Assembly (NCBI GenBank): GCA_016934635.1
Contig: JAFGSK010000003.1
Location: 62,001-126,000, forward strand
DNA: 64,000 nucleotides
Reading direction: 5' to 3'
Source: Caldifarciminota bacterium
GTDB lineage: Bacteria > Hydrothermota > Tepidihabitantia > B3-TA06
Each line of letters starts with the position of its first letter. The first letter of the stretch is position 1. A program made the translations under genes and the position numbers. Positions 42,743-50,184 of this stretch are shown here, piece by piece. Under the pieces are notes generated by a model. That model was not told the DNA's origin. It saw nothing but the letters and a program-made list of their open reading frames with translations, and did no database searches.

Positions 42743-44155
42743 ATGAGATATAGCGTTATCGCTTTGTGTCTTTTTTCAGTCTCGTTATTCGCCAACAAGG
42801 CCGAAGTAGTATCCGAGGATGTAATCCCTCGCTGGATGTCGCTCGATGCCGACACCACAGGCCGTCCGCATCTTGCTTACTACGCGATAGACGAGGCTTC
42901 GTCACCCTATTCGTGGCGCATCACATATGCAACGAAGAACGGTTCGTGGCAGAAGCTGGTTGTGGACAGCTCAAAGGCGGTATCTCACGATCCTGCGGGT
43001 CCGCCCGACGTATCGCTCGCGCTGGATGAGAACGATGTTCCTGCAATGACCTACTGGAGGGATATTACGGATGACAGTCTATGCTATGCTCACAAGGAGG
43101 GCTCCGCATGGCAGGTGGACGCGATACTTGATATCTACCCCTCGTGGCCGACGTTAAGGTTCGGCGGCGCCGTACCGTTCATCGTCTATTCCCGTTACAT
43201 CGCCGACAGCAGCTGGGTGTTCATCGGTTCGGCAGGCCAATCGCCGACAGGCTGGGTGTGGGATTCAACCGGGGTCAAGGAGCGTCTTAACCTTTCGGAC
43301 AGGATACTGGACTTCGTCTGGACCGGGTCGAACGCCGAGATACTCTACATCTATTCCTCGGGCACGGGGTACAAGCGGCTCGTGAGGCCTTTGAGCTGGG
43401 ACGGCGACTGGACTTATGCCCCGTCCATAGACTCCACTGGTTCCGATCCTCGTGAGTCGGGCGTGCACATGGCCTTGAGCCGCAGCGGTATCGTGGGCGC
43501 TTGCTTCGCGCACCAGGACAACGGCGGTTCAGGCGGACCTTACGGCCTCTACTACGTAACGCATTCGGGCTCGGGTCAGCTCGAAATAGTCGATACGATG
43601 CTTATGAAGACCGGCTCGGCCAACTCCCTGTATTGCGGCCCGGCCATCGCGTACGATACCTTGAACAGACCGCACATCGTGTACGTTTCCGAAGGCGCCT
43701 CAGGCGCATGGATACTTACTCACGCGTGGAAGCAGGGTTCCGGCTGGCAAATGGAAACACTTGATACGCTGAGCAATTCCAACCTGTTCCGTGCGGAAGT
43801 CTCGATCGATAGACTCAATCGTCTGCACGTAGCCTATATCGCGAGCAGCGGGAGCGACAACAGCCTCTATTACCTCGCGCCGGGCGGCTCAGGAGTCATC
43901 GAGGAGAAATCCGAAACCCGGGAGCCGGCGCTCGAAGCGGCATACATCCTGTCCTCAGGCGATGTCAGGTTCAACATCCCTGGAATCGATAATGCCCTGG
44001 TCGACGTGTACAACTCCACGGGCAGGCTGGTTGAAACCTTAACGATAACAGATGACTCCGGAACGTGGCATGCCGAAGGGTCACCGCAGGGTGTTTACTA
44101 CGCAAGGGTCAGAGGCGCTTCGCCGGTTGCGGCAAAGGTGGTATTGTTGAAGTAA
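42743..44155 (+). CDS. secreted beta-propeller-like protein with C-terminal sorting domain
   Basis: This 470-residue exoprotein has a signal peptide (YSVIALCLFSVSLFANKA). Repeated strands with the pattern RPHLAYY, VPAMTYW, RPHIVYV and RLHVAYI at about 60-70 residue spacing suggest a propeller. A C-terminal domain (VRFNIPGIDNALVDVYNSTGRLVETLTI...GVYYARV...KVVLLK) matches type IX-style sorting signals. It is not closely similar to the three BNR paralogues at 6509-12970. GC content looks higher than in the neighbouring accessory genes. The ATG follows AAGGAG. A palindromic region follows the stop. Confidence 0.75.
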   Translation: MRYSVIALCLFSVSLFANKAEVVSEDVIPRWMSLDADTTGRPHLAYYAIDEASSPYSWRITYATKNGSWQKLVVDSSKAVSHDPAGPPDVSLALDENDVPAMTYWRDITDDSLCYAHKEGSAWQVDAILDIYPSWPTLRFGGAVPFIVYSRYIADSSWVFIGSAGQSPTGWVWDSTGVKERLNLSDRILDFVWTGSNAEILYIYSSGTGYKRLVRPLSWDGDWTYAPSIDSTGSDPRESGVHMALSRSGIVGACFAHQDNGGSGGPYGLYYVTHSGSGQLEIVDTMLMKTGSANSLYCGPAIAYDTLNRPHIVYVSEGASGAWILTHAWKQGSGWQMETLDTLSNSNLFRAEVSIDRLNRLHVAYIASSGSDNSLYYLAPGGSGVIEEKSETREPALEAAYILSSGDVRFNIPGIDNALVDVYNSTGRLVETLTITDDSGTWHAEGSPQGVYYARVRGASPVAAKVVLLK

Positions 44156-44185
44156 GGAACTTAGAGTCGACCCACGTTCTTTTTC

Positions 44186-44390
44186 GGGGCCGGTCTGATA
44201 CCCTATGGGATAAAATTATCCCAAGGGGCACTCTGAGACCGGCCCCTACGTCTATTCTTCTCTCAAATTCAACACTCAGTCTGTAGAAGCCCGTAGGGGC
44301 CGATGTTCACGGCCCAGACGTGGGCTTCTCGTTAGGTCGGCATAAACTTACCATTCCGAGCTGACCTGAAGGTCAGCCCCTACGTCCCGG
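44186..44390. repeat. cluster of GTAGGGGC-family palindromes
   Basis: The arms GGGGCCGGTCT (44186-44196) and AGACCGGCCCC (44236-44246) enclose a second palindrome GGGATAAAATTATCCC (44207-44222). Further units are CCCGTAGGGGCC near 44290-44300 and GCTGACCTGAAGGTCAGC followed by CCCTAC at 44360-44382. These match the REP core seen around the RAYT gene 8 kb away. The cluster could also end transcription of the propeller gene. Confidence 0.7.
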
Positions 44391-44465
44391 GATCCAGGCG
44401 CTCGAACGCGCCCTTCTCGCAGAGCCCACCGCGACTGACCGGACGCCACTTGAGCCTACCTTGCA

Positions 44466-44528
44466 TTGTCAGCGGTCAGCCGTCAGCTGTGTGCTGTCAG
44501 CCGTTAGCGGTATGCGGTGAACGGTGAG
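44466..44528 (+). repeat. period-7 tandem array, array 4
   Basis: Nine consecutive heptamers TTGTCAG, CGGTCAG, CCGTCAG, CTGTGTG, CTGTCAG, CCGTTAG, CGGTATG, CGGTGAA, CGGTGAG. This is the longest and cleanest of the CNGTNAG arrays, and it ends 20 bp before the -35 of the next gene. Confidence 0.88.
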
Positions 44529-44547
44529 CGCCTGAACATCCAGGGGC

Positions 44548-44575
44548 TTGACAAGTCGAGGTTCATCCGTAGGAT
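44548..44575 (+). promoter_or_regulatory. promoter of gene at 44611
   Basis: TTGACA (44548-44553) and TAGGAT (44570-44575), 16 bp apart. Confidence 0.65.
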
Positions 44576-44610
44576 AATCGTGAGGAAAATTAATCGATGC
44601 GAGGTGAAGA

Positions 44611-45987
44611 ATGCTATACGGGTTTCCAATAGTTCTCGGATTAGTGATAAGTGGGGGAGGTTTCCAGGCGAAATTCGCCATAGAACCAGCTTTTCTGAGC
44701 AAGGAATTACCGATGCTGTCCCTTTTTTTCCCATACGGACCTGACGGCAGCTATTATTTTAACAATAGAATTTCGGCAAAGCTTGGTAAGGAATTTCAAA
44801 ATGGGTTGGTTGTGAGGGGCGTAGGTGGATTCGCGCAGTCCTTTGTGCGGAACGGGCTTTCATGCTGCGATCCTTATGGGTACACCAATTGGTTTACCCT
44901 GGAGGGTAGTTTGGGTTTAGAGCTTGGTTACCAGGTGAGATTCAGAAAGGGAAAAGGAGAACTGTTCTGCGGGCTGGAAGGGGTTTTCGCCTGGCTGGAC
45001 GGTAATCACATAGACGAGTTATATACTGAAGACTGGTCATTTTATTACGAAACCTATAATCTGCAAACTTTTGGAATAGGGCCCCAGGCCTACATAGGTT
45101 TGAGTTATCCCGTGGCAAATTTAGGTAAGGGATCCCTGCGTTTGACCACCGGTTTAAGAGGAGGTGCAATTTTTCTTGAACCGACTTACCTCGAGAGTGG
45201 AATTGCCTGGAAAGGATACCCTTCAGTCAACGGTGCAATGCCCAGATGGGGTATTTCGGTTGGCTTTGAGTTCGTTCCTGGGCAGGGCGCCGTTGACCTT
45301 GCTGATTTACCAGACTTAAGGTGTCAATACGAATTCAAGAAAGATACATTATCCACTTGTTGCTGCGTCGGTGGGTGTTGTTTATCGGGTTGCGATTGGG
45401 GCGGTAGGGAGATGATTGATATGGTACATCGATGGCCTCCGATAGTTGCACAGAGCGTTGTTACTTTCGTAATCGGGCCTGCCTTAGGCAACGCGGTGGG
45501 TATATGCGGTGCAGCAATGTTATGGGACGCCACATTCGACGACTTCCACAGGTTTCCGTTCGGGTTCGGGTTTTACATCTGGCCTGCAGTAGGTTCGGTT
45601 ATTGGGGCTTATGGATCAGGCGTCCTTTTCAACCCCGGGGGATGCCTGGGTTACACTATAGCCGGTGCTTTGACAGGTAACCTGGCAAATTTAGTTCTTA
45701 CTCAGAGTTACATAAGCATCACCGGGCGAAACACCTGGGTGGTTCGCTGGCCGCCGTTTTCAGTATCTTATAATCCCGATGTTATAGCTGTCATGGCGGT
45801 TGGTTCATTGCTTCCGGTCGCAGGTGCAGTGGTCGGCTACAACCTGAGCCTGAAGCACGCCCGGGAGTCGACACCGGATACTATGGGCTTAAGGCCAACC
45901 TGGACCGAGCGGGTGGCTGCCGATTTTAATCCTCATTTTGCCAATACTTCAGGTATAGAGATTGCGTCGGTTACGTTTGATTTCTAA
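44611..45987 (+). CDS. membrane-associated protein of unknown function with Cys cluster
   Basis: This 458-residue protein starts at an ATG after GAGGTGA. Residues 1-225 alternate short strands with Gly and aromatic residues (LGLELGYQVRF, GPQAYIGLSYPV, LRLTTGLRGGAIF, RWGISVGFEFVPG), like an outer-membrane beta-barrel. A cysteine cluster CCCVGGCCLSGC lies at 250-261. After it come several Gly/Ala-rich hydrophobic helices (IVAQSVVTFVIGPALGNAVGI, FGFGFYIWPAVGSVIGAYGSG, VMAVGSLLPVAGAVVG), and the end is ASVTFDF. The mix of barrel-like and helical segments is odd. I do not recognise the family. Confidence 0.6.
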   Translation: MLYGFPIVLGLVISGGGFQAKFAIEPAFLSKELPMLSLFFPYGPDGSYYFNNRISAKLGKEFQNGLVVRGVGGFAQSFVRNGLSCCDPYGYTNWFTLEGSLGLELGYQVRFRKGKGELFCGLEGVFAWLDGNHIDELYTEDWSFYYETYNLQTFGIGPQAYIGLSYPVANLGKGSLRLTTGLRGGAIFLEPTYLESGIAWKGYPSVNGAMPRWGISVGFEFVPGQGAVDLADLPDLRCQYEFKKDTLSTCCCVGGCCLSGCDWGGREMIDMVHRWPPIVAQSVVTFVIGPALGNAVGICGAAMLWDATFDDFHRFPFGFGFYIWPAVGSVIGAYGSGVLFNPGGCLGYTIAGALTGNLANLVLTQSYISITGRNTWVVRWPPFSVSYNPDVIAVMAVGSLLPVAGAVVGYNLSLKHARESTPDTMGLRPTWTERVAADFNPHFANTSGIEIASVTFDF

Positions 45988-46008
45988 AAACGACTCGTTC
46001 CAAATCGG

Positions 46009-46036
46009 TTGACAGACTCCTCAGAGCACCTATAAT
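46009..46036 (+). promoter_or_regulatory. promoter of gene at 46061
   Basis: TTGACA (46009-46014) and TATAAT (46031-46036), 16 bp apart, full consensus. Confidence 0.78.
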
Positions 46037-46060
46037 CAATGATAATTCAAGGAGGATCGA

Positions 46061-47182
46061 TTGGCTCATGCTTACACGCCGGGACTCAAGGTAACGGCCA
46101 GGACGAAGATCGTTAAGGAACGCAGGCTTCCGCTTCAGGGTGAAGTGGTTGTTTCCAGGGGAGACAAGGTCAAAGGCGATACCGTCGTCGCTCAAACCTC
46201 GCTTCCCGGCAACGTGACAACCCTTAATGTGGGAGCGCTTCTTGGCGTACAGCCCCATGACGTTCCCGAACTGATGCTCAAGAAGGCAGGCGAGAAAATA
46301 GTCAAGGACGAACCGATAGCCCAAAGCAAGGGACTTTTCGGTGTATTCAAGTCCACCGTTCCTTCCCCGATCACGGGTGAGATTGAAAGTATCTCTCCCA
46401 TAACCGGGCAGGTTATTCTGCGTGAACCGCCTCAGCCTGTTGAGGTCGACGCCTATGTGGACGGTCAGGTAGTCAAGATATTTGAGCAGGAAGGGGTTGA
46501 GGTGGAAACCACTGGCAGCCTTATCCAGGGCATCTTCGGTTTCGGTGGGGAACGCCGGGGCCGGATCAAGGTTGTTGCCAAGACCCGTGAAGACGTTTTG
46601 GATGCAAATTCGCTTACGGCGGAGATGAAAGGTTGTGTGGTAACCGGGGGGTCACTCGTAACCGCCGATGCGATAGAAAAGGCCGTCAGCCTGGGTATCA
46701 AGGGGCTTGTTGCAGGAGGGATAGAAGATGCCTCGATCAAAAAGGCTTTAGGATACGATATCGGCGTTGCCATTACCGGTTCCGAGTCGATCGAAGTAAC
46801 GGTTATTGTAACCGAGGGCTTCGGCAAGATGCCCATGGCTCCGCGGACTTTTGAACTTCTAAAGGAACTGGATGGAAAGCTGGCTTCCATCAACGGTGCA
46901 ACTCAGATAAGAGCAGGGGTGATGCGTCCGGAAATAATAGTTCCCGGCGCGGATCTGGTCAAGAAAGAATCAAAAAGTTCGCTTGAAGAAGGACTCAAGG
47001 TCGGGATGCAGGTGCGGATCATACGAGCCCCTCATTTCGGGAGCATCGGGTCGGTGGTAAACCTCCCGGTAAACCTTGAGGATATTGAAACCGAATCAAA
47101 AGTAAGAGTACTAGAGGTGGAACTTGAAGGGAAAAAACGCATTCGGTTGCCGCGAGCCAATGTTGAAATCATTGAAGCGTAG
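46061..47182 (+). CDS. conserved-looking hypothetical protein with KOW-like C-terminus
   Basis: The TTG start at 46061 follows AAGGAGGA. The 373-residue soluble protein has an N-terminal beta-rich part resembling barrel-sandwich/lipoyl-like folds (LPLQGEVVVSRGDKVKGDTVVAQ, VPSPITGEIESISPITGQVILREPP). A central alpha/beta domain follows (GCVVTGGSLVTADAIEKAVSLGIKGLVAGGI, GVAITGSESIEVTVIVTEGFG), and then a C-terminal KOW/SH3-like segment (GMQVRIIRAPHFGSIGSVVNLPV). There is no signal peptide. It overlaps the start of the next gene. Its function is unknown. The nucleotide-binding-like Gly loops in the middle are only suggestive. Confidence 0.65.
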   Translation: MAHAYTPGLKVTARTKIVKERRLPLQGEVVVSRGDKVKGDTVVAQTSLPGNVTTLNVGALLGVQPHDVPELMLKKAGEKIVKDEPIAQSKGLFGVFKSTVPSPITGEIESISPITGQVILREPPQPVEVDAYVDGQVVKIFEQEGVEVETTGSLIQGIFGFGGERRGRIKVVAKTREDVLDANSLTAEMKGCVVTGGSLVTADAIEKAVSLGIKGLVAGGIEDASIKKALGYDIGVAITGSESIEVTVIVTEGFGKMPMAPRTFELLKELDGKLASINGATQIRAGVMRPEIIVPGADLVKKESKSSLEEGLKVGMQVRIIRAPHFGSIGSVVNLPVNLEDIETESKVRVLEVELEGKKRIRLPRANVEIIEA

Positions 47183-48140
47183 CAGCCGCAAAAGAAATCG
47201 AAGCGCCGGTTTTGTAACAGGTGCTTTAATACTTACGTTAAGCGCTCTTTGCGGGGCGCTTAAGGCATCCCAGGGATATGCCTCGCTTAAGATCGCTGCA
47301 TGCGCACGTGAGGCAGGGATGGGTGAAGCAGGTGTTGCCGGAGCGTCTTCGGCGAGTGCGATGCGATGGAATCCGTCGCTTCTCGTGGGCGGACCTGGTC
47401 TCGAGGTATCAGTACACCACAGCAGGTGGTTTTTGGGAACGTCCCAGAGCGCCTTGCTGCTCAAACGTCAATACGGTCGACTCGCAGTAGGTGCAGAAAT
47501 ACTGTACTTCAACGGCGGCGAGATAGAACTCCGCGACAGCATCAGCTCCCCTGAACCCATCGGCACCTACGATTTCGCTGATCTTTCCTTTGGATTGGGA
47601 ATGGCGGTTGAGATAGTGCAAGGGACGCGCATAGGACTTACAGGAAGGTATTACTACGAACGTCTACAGAGCTTTTACGGCAGTTCCTGGGGGCTTGACG
47701 CAGGATTTATTTACACTCCCCTTCCAGGTTTCCAACTGGGTTTTTCGGTACTGGATTTCGGCTTCGATATGCACCTTGACGGTATGGGCTTCAAACCGCC
47801 GATGACCCTTAGGGTTGGAGGGGCCTACTCCAGGGAATGGAATGAAACCATTGCCACCGCGTTGAACATCGATTTCCTGTATCGTCCTTTCGAGAGCGAA
47901 CCAGGAGTAAGAACCGGCGTCGAGGTGAGTTTGTTCAGGTTGCTTTCGTTGAGAGCCGGTGTCAAACTGCTGAGTTCAAATGAAGATGATGAGATTGAAC
48001 TCATCTCGCCCAGCGAATTTCTTGCGTTCGGTCTGGGTATTAAGCAGAAAACGATTTCACTGGATTATGCCCTTGTTCCTTACAGCGGGTTAAACCTCGG
48101 TCTGACCCACAGGATCAGCCTTAACCTTGAATTTGACTGA
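47160..48140 (+). CDS. PorV/PorQ-like outer-membrane beta-barrel protein
   Basis: The ATG at 47160 is preferred. A TTG at 47124 would add 12 residues inside the previous gene. The 326-residue product has a basic N-terminus and hydrophobic signal ([16 protein letters not shown]). After it comes [27 protein letters not shown], the characteristic opening of UPF0164/PorV-PorQ proteins, and then repeated barrel strands ending in NLEFD. PorV proteins shuttle type IX cargo to attachment complexes, which fits the many C-terminal sorting domains in this window. It overlaps the previous gene by 23 bp, and its TGA overlaps the accA ATG (TGATG). Confidence 0.75.
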   Translation: MLKSLKRSSRKRNRSAGFVTGALILTLSALCGALKASQGYASLKIAACAREAGMGEAGVAGASSASAMRWNPSLLVGGPGLEVSVHHSRWFLGTSQSALLLKRQYGRLAVGAEILYFNGGEIELRDSISSPEPIGTYDFADLSFGLGMAVEIVQGTRIGLTGRYYYERLQSFYGSSWGLDAGFIYTPLPGFQLGFSVLDFGFDMHLDGMGFKPPMTLRVGGAYSREWNETIATALNIDFLYRPFESEPGVRTGVEVSLFRLLSLRAGVKLLSSNEDDEIELISPSEFLAFGLGIKQKTISLDYALVPYSGLNLGLTHRISLNLEFD

Positions 48141-49087
48141 TGGCGGAATACTACCTTGATTTCGAGAAACCGATAGTCGAGCTCGAGAAACGAATCGACG
48201 AGTTGCACGGGCTAGAAGGGGTTTCAGACGAGATAGGGAAGCTCGAAAGACAGGTAGATAGACTACGCAAGAAGGTTTACTCACGCCTGTCCCGCTGGCA
48301 GATAGTTCAACTCGCCCGTCATCCACGCAGACCCTATACCCTTGATCTGGTTCCTTACCTTTTTACCGAGTTCACCGAACTTCACGGTGATCGGGGATAT
48401 GCTGATGACTCAGCGCTTGTGACAGGAATCGGTCGGTTTCGCGGACGCTCGGTGGCAATAGCCGGACACCAGAAAGGGCACGATACAAAGGAAAGAACGA
48501 AGCGTAACTTCGGTATGCCTCATCCTGAGGGTTATCGTAAGGCTCTTCGGATATATAACATGGCAGGACGGTTCAAACTCCCGGTAATAAACTTTGTTGA
48601 TACGCCGGGCGCTTACCCCGGGGTAGGCGCCGAGGAGCGGGGTCAGTCAGAAGCCATTGCCCGGAATCTGCAGGAGATGAGTGTCTTACGCACGCCAATC
48701 ATCGTGATAGTCACCGGGGAAGGCGGTTCAGGTGGGGCTCTGGCCATAGCCGTTGGAGACCGCATCTACATGCTTGAGTATTCCTTTTACTCGGTCATCT
48801 CCCCCGAAGGTTGCGCTTCAATCCTGTGGCGTGACAGCACAAAGGCTCCTATGGCTGCCGAGGCTCTCAAGTTTACCAGCCGTGATAACCTTGTTCACGG
48901 TGTAATTGATGACATTATTGAAGAACCTGCGGGAGGTGCGCATCGAGATTGGGCTCTTACGGCCAAGTTGATAGGCGATAAGATATCCGAGGCTCTGGCT
49001 GAGCTTGAGAAGCTGCCTGCAGATGAGCTGATCGCAAGGCGTATTGGAAAATTCAGGGCGATGGGTAAGTATAAGAATTCAAGCTGA
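48140..49087 (+). CDS. accA: acetyl-CoA carboxylase carboxyltransferase, alpha subunit
   Basis: AccA with AccD transfers CO2 from biotin to acetyl-CoA, giving malonyl-CoA for fatty-acid synthesis. The 315-residue protein has an N-terminal coiled coil ([14 protein letters not shown]...[13 protein letters not shown]), then [17 protein letters not shown] and [11 protein letters not shown]. The crotonase-fold core follows ([81 protein letters not shown]). Length is normal. It is translationally coupled to the PorV-like gene. The beta subunit is not in the window. Confidence 0.96.
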   Translation: MAEYYLDFEKPIVELEKRIDELHGLEGVSDEIGKLERQVDRLRKKVYSRLSRWQIVQLARHPRRPYTLDLVPYLFTEFTELHGDRGYADDSALVTGIGRFRGRSVAIAGHQKGHDTKERTKRNFGMPHPEGYRKALRIYNMAGRFKLPVINFVDTPGAYPGVGAEERGQSEAIARNLQEMSVLRTPIIVIVTGEGGSGGALAIAVGDRIYMLEYSFYSVISPEGCASILWRDSTKAPMAAEALKFTSRDNLVHGVIDDIIEEPAGGAHRDWALTAKLIGDKISEALAELEKLPADELIARRIGKFRAMGKYKNSS

Positions 49088-49100
49088 GGAAAGGAGATCC

Positions 49101-49157
49101 ATGAGGCGTCTTCAGGTTAGCACACGAGTAGGGCAGGAGGTAGTGTATGAGGCTTGA
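49101..49157 (+). CDS. possible 18-codon leader ORF
   Basis: AAAGGAGAT is followed after 2-3 bases by ATG and an 18-codon frame (MRRLQVSTRVGQEVVYEA) whose TGA overlaps the beginning of the DUF4388 gene (ATG 49147). The arrangement would allow translational coupling. It may also be chance, as the DUF4388 gene has its own CAGGAGGT site inside this frame. Confidence 0.3.
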   Translation: MRRLQVSTRVGQEVVYEA

Positions 49158-49689
49158 CGGTACACTTGCCGATTATCCGCTTTCCGATATACTTCAGTTG
49201 ATCTTTATGGGAAAACGTGCAGGGACGTTGCGGATCTTTTCAGGTGGCGATGAGGGAACTATCGTCTTCGGAAACAACCTTGTCAGGTACGGACAGACCA
49301 GAGAGCACAAAGGACTCAAGGCGGTCAAGAGGATTTTGAGTTGGGAAAGCGGCAAGTTCATCTTCGATACCGAGGACCTTACCGAACTCGCCGAGGAAGC
49401 AAGGATTGATCTACCGATCCAGCAGTTCATCCTTGAGGTTTCCACCGCAATAGATGAGTACGACGACCTTTTAGCCCGTATAGGAGGGCTTGAACGACGA
49501 TTGATACTTTCCCCCATGGCTCCCAAAGGTGAACCAGTTAACCTTTCACCTGAAGAGTGGCTTATAGTCGTTCACATCGGGGATGCACCTTCTATAAAGA
49601 GCCTGGAAGCCAGAATTGCAATACCCGAGTCGGAGTTGTTAAGGCTGCTTGTCCGCCTGCGTGACCGAAGGCTGATAACAATCGAGTAA
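49147..49689 (+). CDS. DUF4388 (PATAN-like) domain protein
   Basis: This 180-residue soluble protein begins with the DUF4388 signature LDGTLADYPLSDILQLIFMGKRAGTLRI. GTIVFGNNLVRYGQ and GKFIFDTEDL follow over residues 1-80. A C-terminal winged-helix-like part comes next (NLSPEEWLIVVHIGDAPSIKSLEARIAIPESELLRLLVRLRDRRLI). Proteins of this kind work in two-component or gliding/polarity signalling in several phyla. No receiver or output domain is fused. It follows accA by 59 bp. Confidence 0.82.
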   Translation: MRLDGTLADYPLSDILQLIFMGKRAGTLRIFSGGDEGTIVFGNNLVRYGQTREHKGLKAVKRILSWESGKFIFDTEDLTELAEEARIDLPIQQFILEVSTAIDEYDDLLARIGGLERRLILSPMAPKGEPVNLSPEEWLIVVHIGDAPSIKSLEARIAIPESELLRLLVRLRDRRLITIE

Positions 49690-49796
49690 TTAGGTGTATC
49701 TTCTATCGAGTTGGCGACTAAAGCGATATTTTCGCTGTTAAGGTTATGAACGGTAGTGTACGTGCCTTACATTGTTTCTTCGAACGCGCTAATAGG

Positions 49797-49824
49797 TTGA
49801 CACTTCAGATGCTCCCTGTATAAT
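49797..49824 (+). promoter_or_regulatory. promoter of the V-ATPase operon
   Basis: TTGACA (49797-49802) and TATAAT (49819-49824), 16 bp apart, full consensus. Confidence 0.8.
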
Positions 49825-49854
49825 TTCATAGAAAATTCCTACACAGGAGATGGC

Positions 49855-50184
49855 TTGAAACAAGACCTTTTAAAAGAGATTCGTAAAGCGGAAGAGCAGG
49901 CGGCACGAGAAGTTGCCAAAGCAGAAGAAAATGTGCAGAAAGAGATCGCCCAGTTGACCTTACGACTGGAGAAGGAAACCGAGAAGCTCGCGGCTGAACG
50001 GGAAGAGCAGCTCAAGCAAACCCGCCAGACCGCTAGGGCCAAGGCTGAAAACAAGGCAAAAGCCATTAAAGATGCTGCAAAAGAAGAAGCAGATAAGCTG
50101 CGTGCCAGGGCCGGGAAACGGATAACCTTGGCGGCGGAACACGCACAGAAGAAAGTGCAGGATTTGTGGGAACAGCAAGGGTAG
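49855..50184 (+). CDS. V-type ATPase peripheral-stalk subunit (G/H-like)
   Basis: This 109-residue protein is almost entirely a charged coiled coil (KAEEQAAREVAKAEENVQKEIAQLTLRLEKE...). It is the length and type of the V/A-ATPase G (AhaH) stalk subunit that pairs with subunit E. It starts with TTG after AGGAGATGG, about 30 nt past the -10 of the operon promoter. Its end overlaps the subunit I gene by 19 bp. Identification rests on coiled-coil character plus operon position. Confidence 0.75.
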   Translation: MKQDLLKEIRKAEEQAAREVAKAEENVQKEIAQLTLRLEKETEKLAAEREEQLKQTRQTARAKAENKAKAIKDAAKEEADKLRARAGKRITLAAEHAQKKVQDLWEQQG

